A DNA stretch of 64,000 nt from positions 1-64,000 of the forward strand of contig NZ_LDTZ01000024.1 of the NCBI RefSeq assembly GCF_001186365.1, read 5' to 3'. The DNA comes from Gordonia jacobaea. Its GTDB lineage: Bacteria > Actinomycetota > Actinomycetes > Mycobacteriales > Mycobacteriaceae. A program made the position numbers and the translations under genes. Under the pieces are notes generated by a model, which was not told the DNA's origin, did no database searches, and worked only from the letters and a program-made list of their open reading frames with translations. Of the stretch, positions 9,489 to 19,225 are shown one piece after another (the stretch's first letter is position 1; every line of letters begins with the position of its first letter).

Positions 9489-10044
9489 CGCAAGTAAACG
9501 CCCGAAGATGGTGACCTGGGCGTATCGATGCTGGATAGCGTCCGGCGTTCTGTTGGGACTGCTCGGTGTCGTCTACATCCTGGCAGGCATCTTTGCCGAC
9601 GGCCCGACGCTGCTTCCGATCGGGATCGGGATCATCGTGATCGCGGTCGGCGTGGCGTACGTGCTGCTCGGCAGCAAGGCCTACGTCGGGGATGCTCGTT
9701 GGCGCTCCTCGTTGGCGGCGCTGACGCTGGTCGTGGTGATCATGCTGGTGTTCCTCAGTTTCGGCGATCCTGCCCTGGCGTTCACGCTGCTCGCAGCAGT
9801 CATCGGACTCTTGGGATCGTTGTTCGCCTACCGGCCGGAAGCCGACGCGTGGTTCAACGCCGGCAGCCCACCCGAGTGCCCGGAGAAGTCGACGTCGGGC
9901 AAGGGTAAGTCGGGCGGCAAGGGTCGCGTCGCGAACGGCAAGAGCAGGCCGGGCGGTAATACACGCCCCGCCGAGAACCGATCGGGCGCCAACGGCGCCG
10001 CCTCCGCGCGGAACAAGCAGGACCGGAAACGGGACAGAGCGTGA
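9475..10044 (+). CDS. four-helix membrane protein with basic tail
   Basis: Unrecognised 189-residue protein. Hydrophobic helices lie at about 17-39, 46-66, 78-96 and 99-118, followed by a Lys/Gly/Arg-rich soluble tail (GKGKSGGKGR and similar). The GTG at 9475 overlaps the previous gene's stop; an internal ATG at 9508 is an alternative. Its stop overlaps the next GTG, so the three membrane proteins are translationally coupled. Confidence 0.7.
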   Translation: MTLPDASKRPKMVTWAYRCWIASGVLLGLLGVVYILAGIFADGPTLLPIGIGIIVIAVGVAYVLLGSKAYVGDARWRSSLAALTLVVVIMLVFLSFGDPALAFTLLAAVIGLLGSLFAYRPEADAWFNAGSPPECPEKSTSGKGKSGGKGRVANGKSRPGGNTRPAENRSGANGAASARNKQDRKRDRA

Positions 10045-10760
10045 GCTCTGCCGCTGACGATCCCGCCGATGGCAGCGCAGAACCCGCAGAGTCAGCGGAT
10101 AGCAGCGTCGAGCCTGAAGGCGATGTCGGTAGCGAGGAATCGACCGACGGCAACAAAGCCCCCACCGACGAGTCCGAAGAAGCCGCACAACCCGAACAGA
10201 CCGCAGATCTCGCCGACCCCGAGGAACCCGCCGAGCCCGAGGACCCCGCAAACCCGATCCCGGCGCCCGAGGATCGTGGCGAGACGTTGTTCGTCGAGCA
10301 GGGCGGAAGTTGGTGGGTCGTGGCGATCGGTCCGGTGCTCGCGGGTGCCGTGCTCGCGATGGACATCGCAGGCCCCGGCCGCGTGCACTGGCTGTGGATT
10401 TCGGTCCTCGGAGCGATCATCACGCTGTTCTCGATCGTCCAGGTGTATGCGGCGCGCCGTCACGTCGGCGTCGAACTGACCGAGACCACGCTGCAGCAGG
10501 GGACACTGCTGATGGCGCTCGCCGACATCGAGAAGATCTACCCGGCCAACAATGGCGCCGAACACGAGAAGTGGGAGAGCGCTCCGGCGCTCGGAGAACT
10601 CGCGGGTGTTCCGCGACGGCGCAAGGGCGTCGGCGTGAAGCTCGTCGACGGCAAGCTCGCCCAGGCGTGGGCCCGCGACGTCGAACGATTCCGGCAGGAA
10701 CTCACCGAGGCGCACCTCGCGGTGCAACTCGGTGTGTCCCCGCGGGGGCCGAGCAGCTAA
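10041..10760 (+). CDS. membrane protein with acidic N terminus
   Basis: Unrecognised 239-residue protein. The first ~85 residues are Asp/Glu/Pro-rich and probably disordered. Two hydrophobic helices follow at about 93-112 and 118-140, then a ~95-residue soluble domain with GVELTETTLQQG and GVGVKLVDGKLAQAW, a pattern seen in PH-like or DUF3093-type membrane-associated domains (tentative). The GTG start overlaps the upstream stop. It converges on the acyl-CoA oxidase gene with 16 bp between them. Confidence 0.7.
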   Translation: MSSAADDPADGSAEPAESADSSVEPEGDVGSEESTDGNKAPTDESEEAAQPEQTADLADPEEPAEPEDPANPIPAPEDRGETLFVEQGGSWWVVAIGPVLAGAVLAMDIAGPGRVHWLWISVLGAIITLFSIVQVYAARRHVGVELTETTLQQGTLLMALADIEKIYPANNGAEHEKWESAPALGELAGVPRRRKGVGVKLVDGKLAQAWARDVERFRQELTEAHLAVQLGVSPRGPSS

Positions 10761-10776
10761 CCCAGCCCCCGACCAC

Positions 10777-12828
10777 TCAGTGGTTGTCGATCATCGGCGC
10801 GCCCATGAGTTCCTCGGGGATGCCGAATGCGTCGACGAGCGTCGCCGCGTGGGGACGAAGGTCTTGGCAGAGTTCATTGACGCCGCGTCGAATCGCCTTG
10901 GCGCGCTCCACGGAGATGTGGCGATGCATCATGAACCAGCCGAGGTCGGCCTCGAGGGCCGAGTAGACGAACAGATCGCACACCTTGCCGAGTACCTCGG
11001 CCGCGGCGCGTGAATCGCAGTCGTTGATGGCTTGTACGAACGCCTCCAGCACGATCCGCTCGGTGCGAGCCTGCCCGACCTTGAGCAGATGGTCCTGCGC
11101 GTTGTTGAACACCTCGAACGCATCGTTGTCGTCGTTGGTAGCTCGACGCAGACGCTGCGCGCAGGTGCGCACCAGATGGTCCTCGCGGTTGCGGAAGAGT
11201 CGAAGCTGAGTACCACGGTTGGTCAGCGCCGACTTCTCGGTGTCTTCGTCCGAACTCTCCAGGAGTGTCTGAACCACTTGTCGCGCAGCGGTTTTCTCGA
11301 CGACGACGTCGCGCGCCATCGACGCGATGAACCGCACCCAACCGCCTGCCGACAGGCCTTGGACGTCGTCGGCGTAGGCCGAAAGCACTTCCTTGGCGAT
11401 GAGCTGGGTGAGCACGGTGTTGTCGCCCTCGAACGTGGTGAAGACGTCGATGTCGCCGCGGATGATCGAGATCTGGTTCTCGTCGAGATAGCCTGCGCCG
11501 CCGCATGCTTCGCGAGCGACATTGATCGCGTGAGATGCGTGCCATGTCGCGTACGCCTTGAGTCCTGCGGCGTTGGCTTCGAGCTCGCGCTGGCGACCCG
11601 CCTTGGAATCGTCGGCAGAGCCGTCGGGCGATTCGGCCGGGGTGTCGGACTGCACCTCGTGAAGTTCTTCGGTGAGCTCGTTCTGTGCGAATGCGATGGC
11701 GTACGACTTCGCGATGAGCGGCAGCAGCTTTCGCTGGTGACCGAGATAGTCGAGGATGACGATCTCTTCCTCGTCGCCCGGGGCGTCGAATTGCCTGCGC
11801 ACCAAGCCATATCGTGTGGCGATCGCCAACGCCTTACGCGACGCGGCTCCGGCGGTGGCCGCAACCGTGATCCGACCGCGGATGAGTGTGCCGAGCATGG
11901 TGAAGAAGCGTCGGTTGGGGTTCTCGATCGGCGACGAGTACGTGCCGTCGTCCTCGACGTCGGCATAGCGGTTGAGGAGGTTGTCCTTCGGTATGCGCAC
12001 CTCGTCGAACATGATGCGTCCGTTGTCGACGCCGGGCAGTCCGCCCTTGTAGCCGCAGTCGCTCGTCGTCACACCGGGAAGGTCGTTGCCGTCGGCGTCG
12101 CGGATCGGCACCACAAAGCAGTGCACGCCATAGCTTTCCGGCTCCTGGCCGGGACCGGCAGTGATCAACTGCGCGAAAACCGATGCCATGCGGGCGTGTT
12201 CGGCAGCGCCGCCGATGTAATCCTTGCGGGCCGACGGTGTCGGCGAGTGGATCACGAATTCCTTGGTGGCTGCGTCGTACGTCGCGGTCGTCTCGAGTTC
12301 CTGCACGTTGGAACCGTGCCCGGTCTCGGTCATGGCGAAGCAGCCGAGGAGGTCGAGGCTGATGGTGTCGGCGACGTACTTCTCGTGATGCCTTGCGGTG
12401 CCGAGGTTTTCGACGGCGCCGCCGAACAGTCCCCACTGCACTCCCGCCTTGACCATCAGGGACAGGTCGGCGTAGCCGAGCATCTCGATCGCGGTGATCG
12501 ACGCCCCGACGTCGCCTGTGCCGCCGTGGTCGGCGCCGAATCCGGCAGCCGCGAATCCTTCGTCGGACAGTTCGCGCATCTCCTCGAGGATGCGCGCACG
12601 CGCCTGTTCGAGAGTTCGCGACGGATCGGGAAGCAGGTCGGCGCGGTTGGCGCGTCGTCGAACTTCATCTCGGGTGGCTCGCCAGCGTCCGTCGAGTACG
12701 TAGCGCAGGTTGTCGACGAGCAGACCGCGTTCGGCTTCGGACAGTTCGCTGGTGTCGGCGACTGCCGTGTCGATGCTGGGGTCGTCGTCGGTTGCTGGCG
12801 TCGAGGGACTCTCGGTTGGGGTCGACAT
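10777..12828 (-). CDS. acyl-CoA oxidase/dehydrogenase family flavoprotein
   Basis: A 683-residue FAD enzyme for the first step of beta-oxidation. FAMTETGHGSNVQELETTATYD-like sequence around residues 165-186 and DCGYKGGLPGVDNGRI nearby are signatures of peroxisomal-type acyl-CoA oxidases rather than ordinary ~390-residue dehydrogenases; length also fits. A charged linker near residues 395-410 interrupts the helical region and residues 1-30 look disordered. Whether it uses oxygen or an electron-transfer flavoprotein cannot be told. It lies 57 bp downstream of the exported protein gene on the same strand. Confidence 0.85.
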   Translation of the reverse strand: MSTPTESPSTPATDDDPSIDTAVADTSELSEAERGLLVDNLRYVLDGRWRATRDEVRRRANRADLLPDPSRTLEQARARILEEMRELSDEGFAAAGFGADHGGTGDVGASITAIEMLGYADLSLMVKAGVQWGLFGGAVENLGTARHHEKYVADTISLDLLGCFAMTETGHGSNVQELETTATYDAATKEFVIHSPTPSARKDYIGGAAEHARMASVFAQLITAGPGQEPESYGVHCFVVPIRDADGNDLPGVTTSDCGYKGGLPGVDNGRIMFDEVRIPKDNLLNRYADVEDDGTYSSPIENPNRRFFTMLGTLIRGRITVAATAGAASRKALAIATRYGLVRRQFDAPGDEEEIVILDYLGHQRKLLPLIAKSYAIAFAQNELTEELHEVQSDTPAESPDGSADDSKAGRQRELEANAAGLKAYATWHASHAINVAREACGGAGYLDENQISIIRGDIDVFTTFEGDNTVLTQLIAKEVLSAYADDVQGLSAGGWVRFIASMARDVVVEKTAARQVVQTLLESSDEDTEKSALTNRGTQLRLFRNREDHLVRTCAQRLRRATNDDNDAFEVFNNAQDHLLKVGQARTERIVLEAFVQAINDCDSRAAAEVLGKVCDLFVYSALEADLGWFMMHRHISVERAKAIRRGVNELCQDLRPHAATLVDAFGIPEELMGAPMIDNH

Positions 12829-12885
12829 GAGCTCTACGTTACGGATCGATTCCGACCGTGGGGGTCGATACCCGCGAGGACAGGC

Positions 12886-14457
12886 TTATGACGCGCGATG
12901 AACACCGACGGCCCGGTGCTTTCCGCCTGCGAAACCGTCGACGGCAGCATGTTTGCCCGGCGCCGCGTGAGCGCTCGAATGCTGGCCGAACGGCAACAGC
13001 GGGGCGACCGCGTCGGACACCTGCTTGCTGACATCGGCGACCTGCGTCCGGAGCGTCGAGAACGGGTCTGTCGGGGCCGGACGCGTTGCCGGCTTGGCGT
13101 GAGCAACCTGTGGCGCGGCGGAGTTCGGTGCCGTCGAGGGAGCCACGCGCTCGTCGTAGCCCTGGGTGGCACGCGTGCTGCTCATCGTGACCTGGCTGCG
13201 TACCTCGACACGAGGTTGACTCGACGCCGACTTTGGCTGCGCGCCAAACGATTCCGCGATTTGATCGAGGAAATCCTGTCCGGACTCCAGCGTGACCCCG
13301 AATGCCTTCTGCAGGCCCTCGATGTTGATCGCGATGTTCTCGTTGATCTGCTTGCCGACCGCGTCCATGTTCTTGTAGAACTCCGCGGTGCTCTCGCGCA
13401 GAGCCTCCGGTGTGGTCGCGGCGCGGGCGTCGGCGAGCAATTGCTGCTGGACCTTCGGGTCCTGCCCATTGCGCACCTCGATGTAGTCGAGGCGTGACTT
13501 CTCGTCGTAGTCGGGTCGGTTGTACACCCAGTTGTGCTCGGTCTGTGGTTGCCCGAAATCGAAGAACGAGTAGTAGTTGCCGAACAGATACTGTTTCGGC
13601 AGCGAATCCGGCGCGCCCTTGATCCCGCCGAGCTGGCAGGGGAGGCAGTACGTGCCCTCGACGTTGGGGTTCAGACCGATCCACGACGCCTTGCCCAGGC
13701 GATTGAGTGCCTTGAGCCACTGGTCGGCGGTGGGCGCGGGTCGATAGCCGGTCGGGTCCTGCGTCAGCGTTTCCCAGATTGCCTTCTGCGGTCCCCACGG
13801 GTCGAGCTTGTAGTACTTGCCGGACCAATCCGGCTGGATCTCGACAACCTTGCCCTCGGGAGTGGTGTAGGTCTCGTGGTTGGGATCGATGGTGTTGCGG
13901 ATCTCCGGGAAGCGATAACCCAACACCAACTGCCAGGTGGGCACCTGCCCGTACTGGTCGAAGTAGAAGACGTCCGAACACGGACCGGGGATGCCGGTGC
14001 AGTTCTCCGTCATGGGCGCGTTGGCGGCCATGGTGATCCACCACTGTTCGAAATTCGCCTGTGCGACAAGCGGAATCGGCACCATCATCAGGGTGGTGCC
14101 TTCGAGCTTCTGCTTGTCCTGCTGGTCGAACCCGATGACGTTGGTCGGGATGTAGAGCCACCAGTTACTGGAATTCTCGAGCGCTTCACTCGTCTTGTTC
14201 ATGCCCTCGTACTCGACGGCAGGCATGTTGGCGATCGTCTGAAGGAGGTTCGTCGGAATGTTCGCCACGGAGTTCCCGGCGAGCCGCACGCCGTTGTCGG
14301 CGGTCACAGTCGGCACCTGAACGTCGGGGGGAGTGGGCGTATGCGACGCCAACGCCGAGACGACGCCGACTCCGACAAGTGCAGCCCCCAACGCGGTGAC
14401 CGGTCGCGACCCGCCGGTCCGTCGAGACATGCTTGTGGCGTCGACGTCGGTTTTCAT
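12886..14457 (-). CDS. exported or membrane-anchored actinobacterial protein
   Basis: A 523-residue protein without recognised catalytic domain. An N-terminal hydrophobic segment (residues ~18-37) after an Arg-rich start looks like a signal or anchor. The mature part has NIPTNLLQTIANMPAVEYEG and aromatic-rich blocks (NWWLYIPTN, WDPWGPQK-like) resembling a family of large mycobacterial exported proteins of unknown role; a CLPC motif could form a disulfide. The C-terminal ~120 residues are Pro/Ala/His-rich. The ATG at 14457 follows GGGGGGA by 8 bases. It is divergent from the acyl-CoA synthetase gene. Confidence 0.65.
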   Translation of the reverse strand: MKTDVDATSMSRRTGGSRPVTALGAALVGVGVVSALASHTPTPPDVQVPTVTADNGVRLAGNSVANIPTNLLQTIANMPAVEYEGMNKTSEALENSSNWWLYIPTNVIGFDQQDKQKLEGTTLMMVPIPLVAQANFEQWWITMAANAPMTENCTGIPGPCSDVFYFDQYGQVPTWQLVLGYRFPEIRNTIDPNHETYTTPEGKVVEIQPDWSGKYYKLDPWGPQKAIWETLTQDPTGYRPAPTADQWLKALNRLGKASWIGLNPNVEGTYCLPCQLGGIKGAPDSLPKQYLFGNYYSFFDFGQPQTEHNWVYNRPDYDEKSRLDYIEVRNGQDPKVQQQLLADARAATTPEALRESTAEFYKNMDAVGKQINENIAINIEGLQKAFGVTLESGQDFLDQIAESFGAQPKSASSQPRVEVRSQVTMSSTRATQGYDERVAPSTAPNSAAPQVAHAKPATRPAPTDPFSTLRTQVADVSKQVSDAVAPLLPFGQHSSAHAAPGKHAAVDGFAGGKHRAVGVHRAS

Positions 14458-14673
14458 CAGATGCGTCCCCCCATGGAACTCCGTCTGGCTTTGAGTAGCG
14501 ATTGACTGTTGTCGTGTTGTGCCCTGCCTGGCGTGAGCATCCGCGACGTTGCGACCCCCGATGCCACCTCCTTCCGGGGGTGGCGTGCACACGAGTGTGG
14601 TCCATATCGTAGGAGCACGTCAACGTCGCGGGCCTCACCCCGCGTGTCATCGATGCCAAGCAGGGAGAACACT

Positions 14674-16359
14674 GTGTCGTCACAGACAACCGATGTCGCT
14701 GTCACCGCGCAACTCGACGCCGAATTCGGGCGCATCGACTCCGGGACCGCCAATCGCTCGGAAATGACGCCCCTTCGCTTCCTGCAGCGCTCGGTCGAGG
14801 TGTTCGGCGATCGCACCGCCATCCGTTACGGGGCGCGTTCGGCGACCTACTCGGAGTTCGGCGACGAGGTGCAGCGCCTTGCCCGGGTCCTCGAGTCGAC
14901 GATCAGGCCAGGTGAGCGGATCGCCTACCTGGCACCCAACGTGCCCGAGTTGCTCGTCGCGCACTTCGCGGTGCCGCTCGCAGGCGGAGTTCTCGTCGCA
15001 CTCAACTCACGCCTTGCAGGCCCCGAACTCGTCTACATCCTCAATCACGCCGGCGTCACCACACTGTTCTTCGACGCCGAGTTCCGACACACCGTCGCTT
15101 CCATCGCCGACGAAGTTCCTGACGTGACGTCGTACGTCGAGATCACCGACCTCGAGTTCGGTCCAACGCCGAGCGACGTCGAATCGTCGGGCATCAGTGG
15201 ACTTCGCTCGTACGCTGACTTTCTCGCAGGCGCCGAGGAGCTTGATTCGACGCCGCTCCCGTGGACTGTCGACGACGAAGACCGTGTCATCAGCATCAAC
15301 TACACGTCGGGGACGACGGGCAAGCCCAAGGGTGTGATGTACACGCATCGGGGCGCCTACCTCAACTCGCTGGGCGAAATGCACCACAACCAATTCACCG
15401 GCAGCACAAGGTATTTGTGGACGCTCCCCATGTTCCACTGCAACGGCTGGTGCACGCCCTGGGCGGTCACCGCTGCGTCGGCGATGCACGTGTGTCTACG
15501 TCTGGTGCGCGCAGACGCGGTGTGGGACGCCATCGATGACCTCGGAGTCACGAATCTGTGCGGTGCGCCAACGGTTCTCATCACGATCGCCGGATCGCCA
15601 CGCGCGCATCGCCTCGACGCGCCGCTCCGGATCACCACGGCGGGCGCACCGCCGTCTCCGACGGTGATCGCAGCGCTTGCGGCGCTCGACATCGGTGTCG
15701 TCCACGTATACGGCCTCACCGAAAGCTATGGCCCGTACACGATCTGCGAGTACCAGGAAGCCTGGGACGATCTCGACCCCGCCGACAGGGCCGCGAAACT
15801 ATCGCTGCAGGGTGTCGGAATGGTTCAGGCAGAACCCGCGCGTGTCGTCGAGCGCGGCGTCGTGCCACTTGTCGACGTGCCCGCCGACGGCTCGACGATC
15901 GGTGAGATCGTGTTGCGCGGCAACAACATCATGGCCGGGTACTTCAAAGATCCCGACGCGACTCGACAAGCGTTCGAGGGTGGATGGTTTCACACCGGCG
16001 ACCTCGGCGTCATGCACCCGGACGGCTACATTCAGCTCCGCGATCGAGCCAAGGACATCATCATCTCGGGCGGCGAGAACATCTCGACGATCGAGGTCGA
16101 ACAAGCGCTCGTCAGCCACGACGCGGTGCTCGACGTCGCGGTCGTCGGTGTCCCCGACGAGAAGTGGGGCGAACGGGCGAGGGCGTATGTGCTCCTGAAA
16201 GAGGGGCGGTCGCTGAGCTCCGACGAGTTGATCGAGTATGCACGAACTCTGTTGGCGGGCTACAAGATTCCACGCGACATCATCTTCGCCGACGAGTTGC
16301 CGCGCACGTCGACAGGCAAGGTGCTCAAGTTCGAGCTACGCAAGAACGCCGCGAATTGA
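14674..16359 (+). CDS. acyl-CoA synthetase (AMP-forming, FadD family)
   Basis: Activates carboxylic acids as acyl-adenylates and then CoA thioesters. The 561-residue protein has the P-loop TSGTTGKPKG (211-220), YGLTESYGPY, the HTGDLGVMHPDGYIQLRDR hinge region, ISGGENIS and a C-terminal catalytic Lys in TSTGKVLKF. Substrate is unclear; the sequence looks like the medium/long-chain branch. The GTG at 14674 follows AGGGAG at proper spacing; an in-frame ATG at 14653 is possible. It converges with the YcxB-like gene 13 bp downstream. Confidence 0.85.
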   Translation: MSSQTTDVAVTAQLDAEFGRIDSGTANRSEMTPLRFLQRSVEVFGDRTAIRYGARSATYSEFGDEVQRLARVLESTIRPGERIAYLAPNVPELLVAHFAVPLAGGVLVALNSRLAGPELVYILNHAGVTTLFFDAEFRHTVASIADEVPDVTSYVEITDLEFGPTPSDVESSGISGLRSYADFLAGAEELDSTPLPWTVDDEDRVISINYTSGTTGKPKGVMYTHRGAYLNSLGEMHHNQFTGSTRYLWTLPMFHCNGWCTPWAVTAASAMHVCLRLVRADAVWDAIDDLGVTNLCGAPTVLITIAGSPRAHRLDAPLRITTAGAPPSPTVIAALAALDIGVVHVYGLTESYGPYTICEYQEAWDDLDPADRAAKLSLQGVGMVQAEPARVVERGVVPLVDVPADGSTIGEIVLRGNNIMAGYFKDPDATRQAFEGGWFHTGDLGVMHPDGYIQLRDRAKDIIISGGENISTIEVEQALVSHDAVLDVAVVGVPDEKWGERARAYVLLKEGRSLSSDELIEYARTLLAGYKIPRDIIFADELPRTSTGKVLKFELRKNAAN

Positions 16360-16372
16360 CCTGCGCCGCCGA

Positions 16373-16948
16373 TCACATCGCGTAGCGCGCGAGCAGGTCG
16401 GCGCCGACGGCAGGCGGTACGAGTTCTTCGGGGAAGACCATGGCGGGTGTCGCGAACTGGCGGGTCCTCACCACGAACATGGTCCCGAGGTGTGCGACTC
16501 CGGTGATTGCCGACGCGTGCACAGAGTTCGTCGTCGGGCCCGCCGTCAGGGTGAGGCGATCGAACGAGAACTCACTCGACATCGGCGTGCCCGCAGGAGC
16601 GAATCTCGCCCACACGGCGATGATCCGACGGTAGGCAAAGAACGGCAGCGCGAGCGTGAGCACGAGGAGTGCGCAGCCATAGATCAGTACCGAGGACGAC
16701 GAGTCGTCGCTTGCCGCCATGAACGCACCGAAGACGACGAGCAGAACGCCGAACCCGCCGAAGACAGCAGCCTGGACGACGAGCTGACGGCGCAGACCGA
16801 GCAACAGGGATTTCGCCGCCCGCGACGACATGTCGGGTCCTGCGATCATCTGGCTGCGCACCACACCCGGGGGTGGAGGCGGCGTCGTCGCGTCGAAGCG
16901 GGGGATTGACGGCAAAGTGTCGGGTCCTTGCGACGACGGAACGGTCAC
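16373..16948 (-). CDS. membrane protein with YcxB-like C-terminal domain
   Basis: A 191-residue protein with a Pro-rich N terminus, two adjacent membrane helices (about 57-78 and 86-106) and a soluble C-terminal segment (SSEFSFDRLTLTAG ... VFPEELVP) resembling the YcxB-like domain found after two helices in small membrane proteins of unknown function. The GTG start follows AGAGGAGATCGC. It is divergent from the TetR gene, with 174 bp between them. Confidence 0.6.
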   Translation of the reverse strand: MTVPSSQGPDTLPSIPRFDATTPPPPPGVVRSQMIAGPDMSSRAAKSLLLGLRRQLVVQAAVFGGFGVLLVVFGAFMAASDDSSSSVLIYGCALLVLTLALPFFAYRRIIAVWARFAPAGTPMSSEFSFDRLTLTAGPTTNSVHASAITGVAHLGTMFVVRTRQFATPAMVFPEELVPPAVGADLLARYAM

Positions 16949-17122
16949 GCGATCTCCTCTGACTGGCGAGTGGTCGTCGAAAATGTAGCCGAGAACACCC
17001 GGGTCGACGCCGTCGTCGGCCCGGGTGTCGTTCGGCTGACCAAGCGCGAGGTTCTCCGCCGACCATCGGACAATCGGTGTTCCTTTCGCACACGTCGGAC
17101 GGCCGCGTGTTGGCACAACGGG

Positions 17123-17836
17123 ATGGCCACCAGCGATACTGAATCCATGGCACCGAGTGACACAGCGGGCGGATCGGTCGATCTCCGAACCCAGGTCGTC
17201 GCGGCGTCGATCCGTCTGTTCAGCGAAAACGGCTACGAGTCGACGACGGTCGATCAGATCGCGGCCGCCGCGGGCGTGTCGCGCCGAACCCTGTTTCGAC
17301 AGTTCCGGTCGAAAGAGGACATGATCTTCGCCGACCATGAGGAACTGCTGACCGACGTGGCCGCGCAACTCGCCGACAGCGACGACGTCGACCCGCCGAC
17401 TGCGGTGTGCGCAGCAGCCGAGCTGGTGTTCACGCACTTTCACAACACCCGTGACCTGGCGGTTCGACGCATGGACGTCGTATCTAAGGTGCCGACTCTG
17501 CGCGAGCGCGAGTTGGTTACGACGTATCGGTACCAGCGGGTTTTCGAGGAGTATCTGCGCAGTCGGCTACCCGACGAGTCGCCGGTCGACATCGTCGCGT
17601 TCGCCGCAGCGATCACCTCGGCGCACAACTACCTGCTGCGGTCGATGATCCGCGGCGACGCGGACGCGACGCTCGGTCGGTTGCGTCGAGACCTCGAACG
17701 GATTCGGATGGCCCTCGGTGCCAGCGGACGACCCGAGGTAGCTGTGATCACCTTCCCCGCAGGCGCGTCGGCACTCGAAATCTCGCGGGCGGTCAGCGAA
17801 AAGATCGGCTCGACGATCCCCGACTCCGGCACCTGA
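17123..17836 (+). CDS. TetR/AcrR family transcriptional regulator
   Basis: A 237-residue repressor-type protein. The N-terminal helix-turn-helix is clear: AASIRLFSENGYESTTVDQIAAAAGVSRRTLFRQFRSKED spans roughly residues 30-70 and matches the TetR DNA-binding fold. The C-terminal ligand domain is not specific enough to name an inducer. ATG codons at 17123 and 17147 are both possible starts. Its neighbours (acyl-CoA synthetase, YcxB-like gene, diguanylate cyclase) are candidate targets, with the divergent YcxB-like gene the simplest. Confidence 0.85.
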   Translation: MATSDTESMAPSDTAGGSVDLRTQVVAASIRLFSENGYESTTVDQIAAAAGVSRRTLFRQFRSKEDMIFADHEELLTDVAAQLADSDDVDPPTAVCAAAELVFTHFHNTRDLAVRRMDVVSKVPTLRERELVTTYRYQRVFEEYLRSRLPDESPVDIVAFAAAITSAHNYLLRSMIRGDADATLGRLRRDLERIRMALGASGRPEVAVITFPAGASALEISRAVSEKIGSTIPDSGT

Positions 17837-17841
17837 CACTC

Positions 17842-17859
17842 TCCGATCGCCTGATCGGA
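17842..17859. terminator. weak hairpin after tetR
   Basis: TCCGATC and GATCGGA form a perfect 7-bp stem around GCCT, 6 bp after the tetR stop. There is no T-tract, so intrinsic termination is uncertain. Confidence 0.35.
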
Positions 17860-17993
17860 TGAATACGAGCGGGTCGCGAGTGATTCAAGCGCGAAATGGT
17901 CGCTGAAGTGCCATGATGTGGTCCGTGGTCGGCGTTGCCTGCCATGTGCTGTAGGTGGCGCGGCACCCGGGGGAGCAGTTTCGAGGAGTCTCC

Positions 17994-19103
17994 GTGAGTG
18001 TTCAGACTCAGCGGTACTCGCACGCGCTGCGTCGGGCGTGGATGGCGCCCGACGGTTACGACGCCGTGGTTGCGTCGATCAAATCCAGCGGGATGGGCGC
18101 ACTTGTGCGCGGCTGCGTCGGCATGAGCGTTGTGCTCGTGGCGATCGGCGCAATGCTGTTGCTCGCGGTCGATGGTGGACCTGACACCACCATCGCACGA
18201 GCGGTCCTCGTCGCCGACAACGTGATTGCCCTGATCATCGGGATCAGTTGGCTGATCGCTCCGTCCTGGCCGTCGCGTCGGGGCTCTCTCATTCGCGTCT
18301 ACGCGATGTGCATGTTGTACGGACTCTCGCTGTTCGTGATCGGGATGCCGCTCGTCGGGTTGGTCGGCTCATGTGCGTATGCGGCACTGGCCGCGTATGT
18401 CTCGCTTTTCCACAGTGTCCGACATCTGGCGGTGATCCTGGTTGTCGCGGGCGTGTTCATCTCCGTGCTGTATGCGCTGGTTGTCGTCGATCATCACGCG
18501 ATGCTCGGTCTATTCATCTGCATGATCGCGGCGGTCACGATCGTCACCGTTCCGTTCGGCCAGCAGGTGGCGGTACTCGTCTTGCGCGACGACGCCGCCG
18601 AGTCCGACCATGACCCGCTCACCCGCGCGCTCAATCGGCGGGGTCTCGAGCGCCGATTCGACCTGCTCATTCGCGATCTCTCCACCGAAGTCGAACGCCG
18701 CGCGATCTTCATCGCCATCGACCTGGACAACTTCAAACGCATCAACGACACGTTCGGCCACGGCACCGGAGACAGAATTCTCTGCGACGTCGTACGTGCG
18801 ATCGGGGACGTCGTCTCGCCGCGTGCCCTGGTGGCTCGGACCGGCGGGGAGGAATTCGCCGTCGTGTGTCCGCAGCCTTCGCTCACACGAGTGGAGCAGA
18901 TCGGCGATCTGATACGGCAAGCGATCGCACAGTCGTCGCCGCAGTACGACGTGCGCGCGAGCGTCGGGCTGTGTCTGGTGACGCTCTGGCCGACATCGAC
19001 GGTGTCGTCGAGCGCCGACGTGCTCTGCGCTGCGCTCAGCTCGTCGGATGCGGCGATGTACCGCGCGAAGCGCGCGGGCGGTGATCGCGTCGAATGGACG
19101 TAA
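17994..19103 (+). CDS. membrane-bound diguanylate cyclase (GGDEF)
   Basis: Predicted to make cyclic di-GMP from two GTP. Several hydrophobic helices (about residues 35-195) anchor the 369-residue protein. A GGDEF domain follows, from DPLTRALNRRGLERRFD through DLDNFKRINDTFGHGTGD to the active-site signature TGGEEFAVVCP. No RxxD inhibitory site is seen in the expected position before GGEEF, so product inhibition at the classical I-site is unlikely. The GTG start at 17994 follows GAGGAG. No partner EAL domain is in the window. Confidence 0.85.
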   Translation: MSVQTQRYSHALRRAWMAPDGYDAVVASIKSSGMGALVRGCVGMSVVLVAIGAMLLLAVDGGPDTTIARAVLVADNVIALIIGISWLIAPSWPSRRGSLIRVYAMCMLYGLSLFVIGMPLVGLVGSCAYAALAAYVSLFHSVRHLAVILVVAGVFISVLYALVVVDHHAMLGLFICMIAAVTIVTVPFGQQVAVLVLRDDAAESDHDPLTRALNRRGLERRFDLLIRDLSTEVERRAIFIAIDLDNFKRINDTFGHGTGDRILCDVVRAIGDVVSPRALVARTGGEEFAVVCPQPSLTRVEQIGDLIRQAIAQSSPQYDVRASVGLCLVTLWPTSTVSSSADVLCAALSSSDAAMYRAKRAGGDRVEWT

Positions 19104-19148
19104 GGGTGGCACCGAGTGTCGACAATGGGCTTGGAGGGCGAGTAATAT

Positions 19149-19161
19149 GACACTCAGTGTC
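19149..19161. promoter_or_regulatory. inverted repeat upstream of the acyl-CoA dehydrogenase gene
   Basis: GACACTCAGTGTC is a perfect 6-bp inverted repeat with one central base, 64 bp upstream of the dehydrogenase ATG. A further half-site, GAGTGTC, lies near 19114. The form is typical of TetR-family operators; the cognate regulator is unknown. Confidence 0.45.
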
Positions 19162-19225
19162 GCGTTCATGGGAACGCATCATCATCCTAAAATCATGTCA
19201 TCGTTGACTGAATGAGGAGGCTCTC

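Noticed and set aside
11032..12891. A 619-codon open frame antisense to the acyl-CoA oxidase gene
   Set aside because: Follows the third-position GC bias of the real gene; composition unlike a folded protein.
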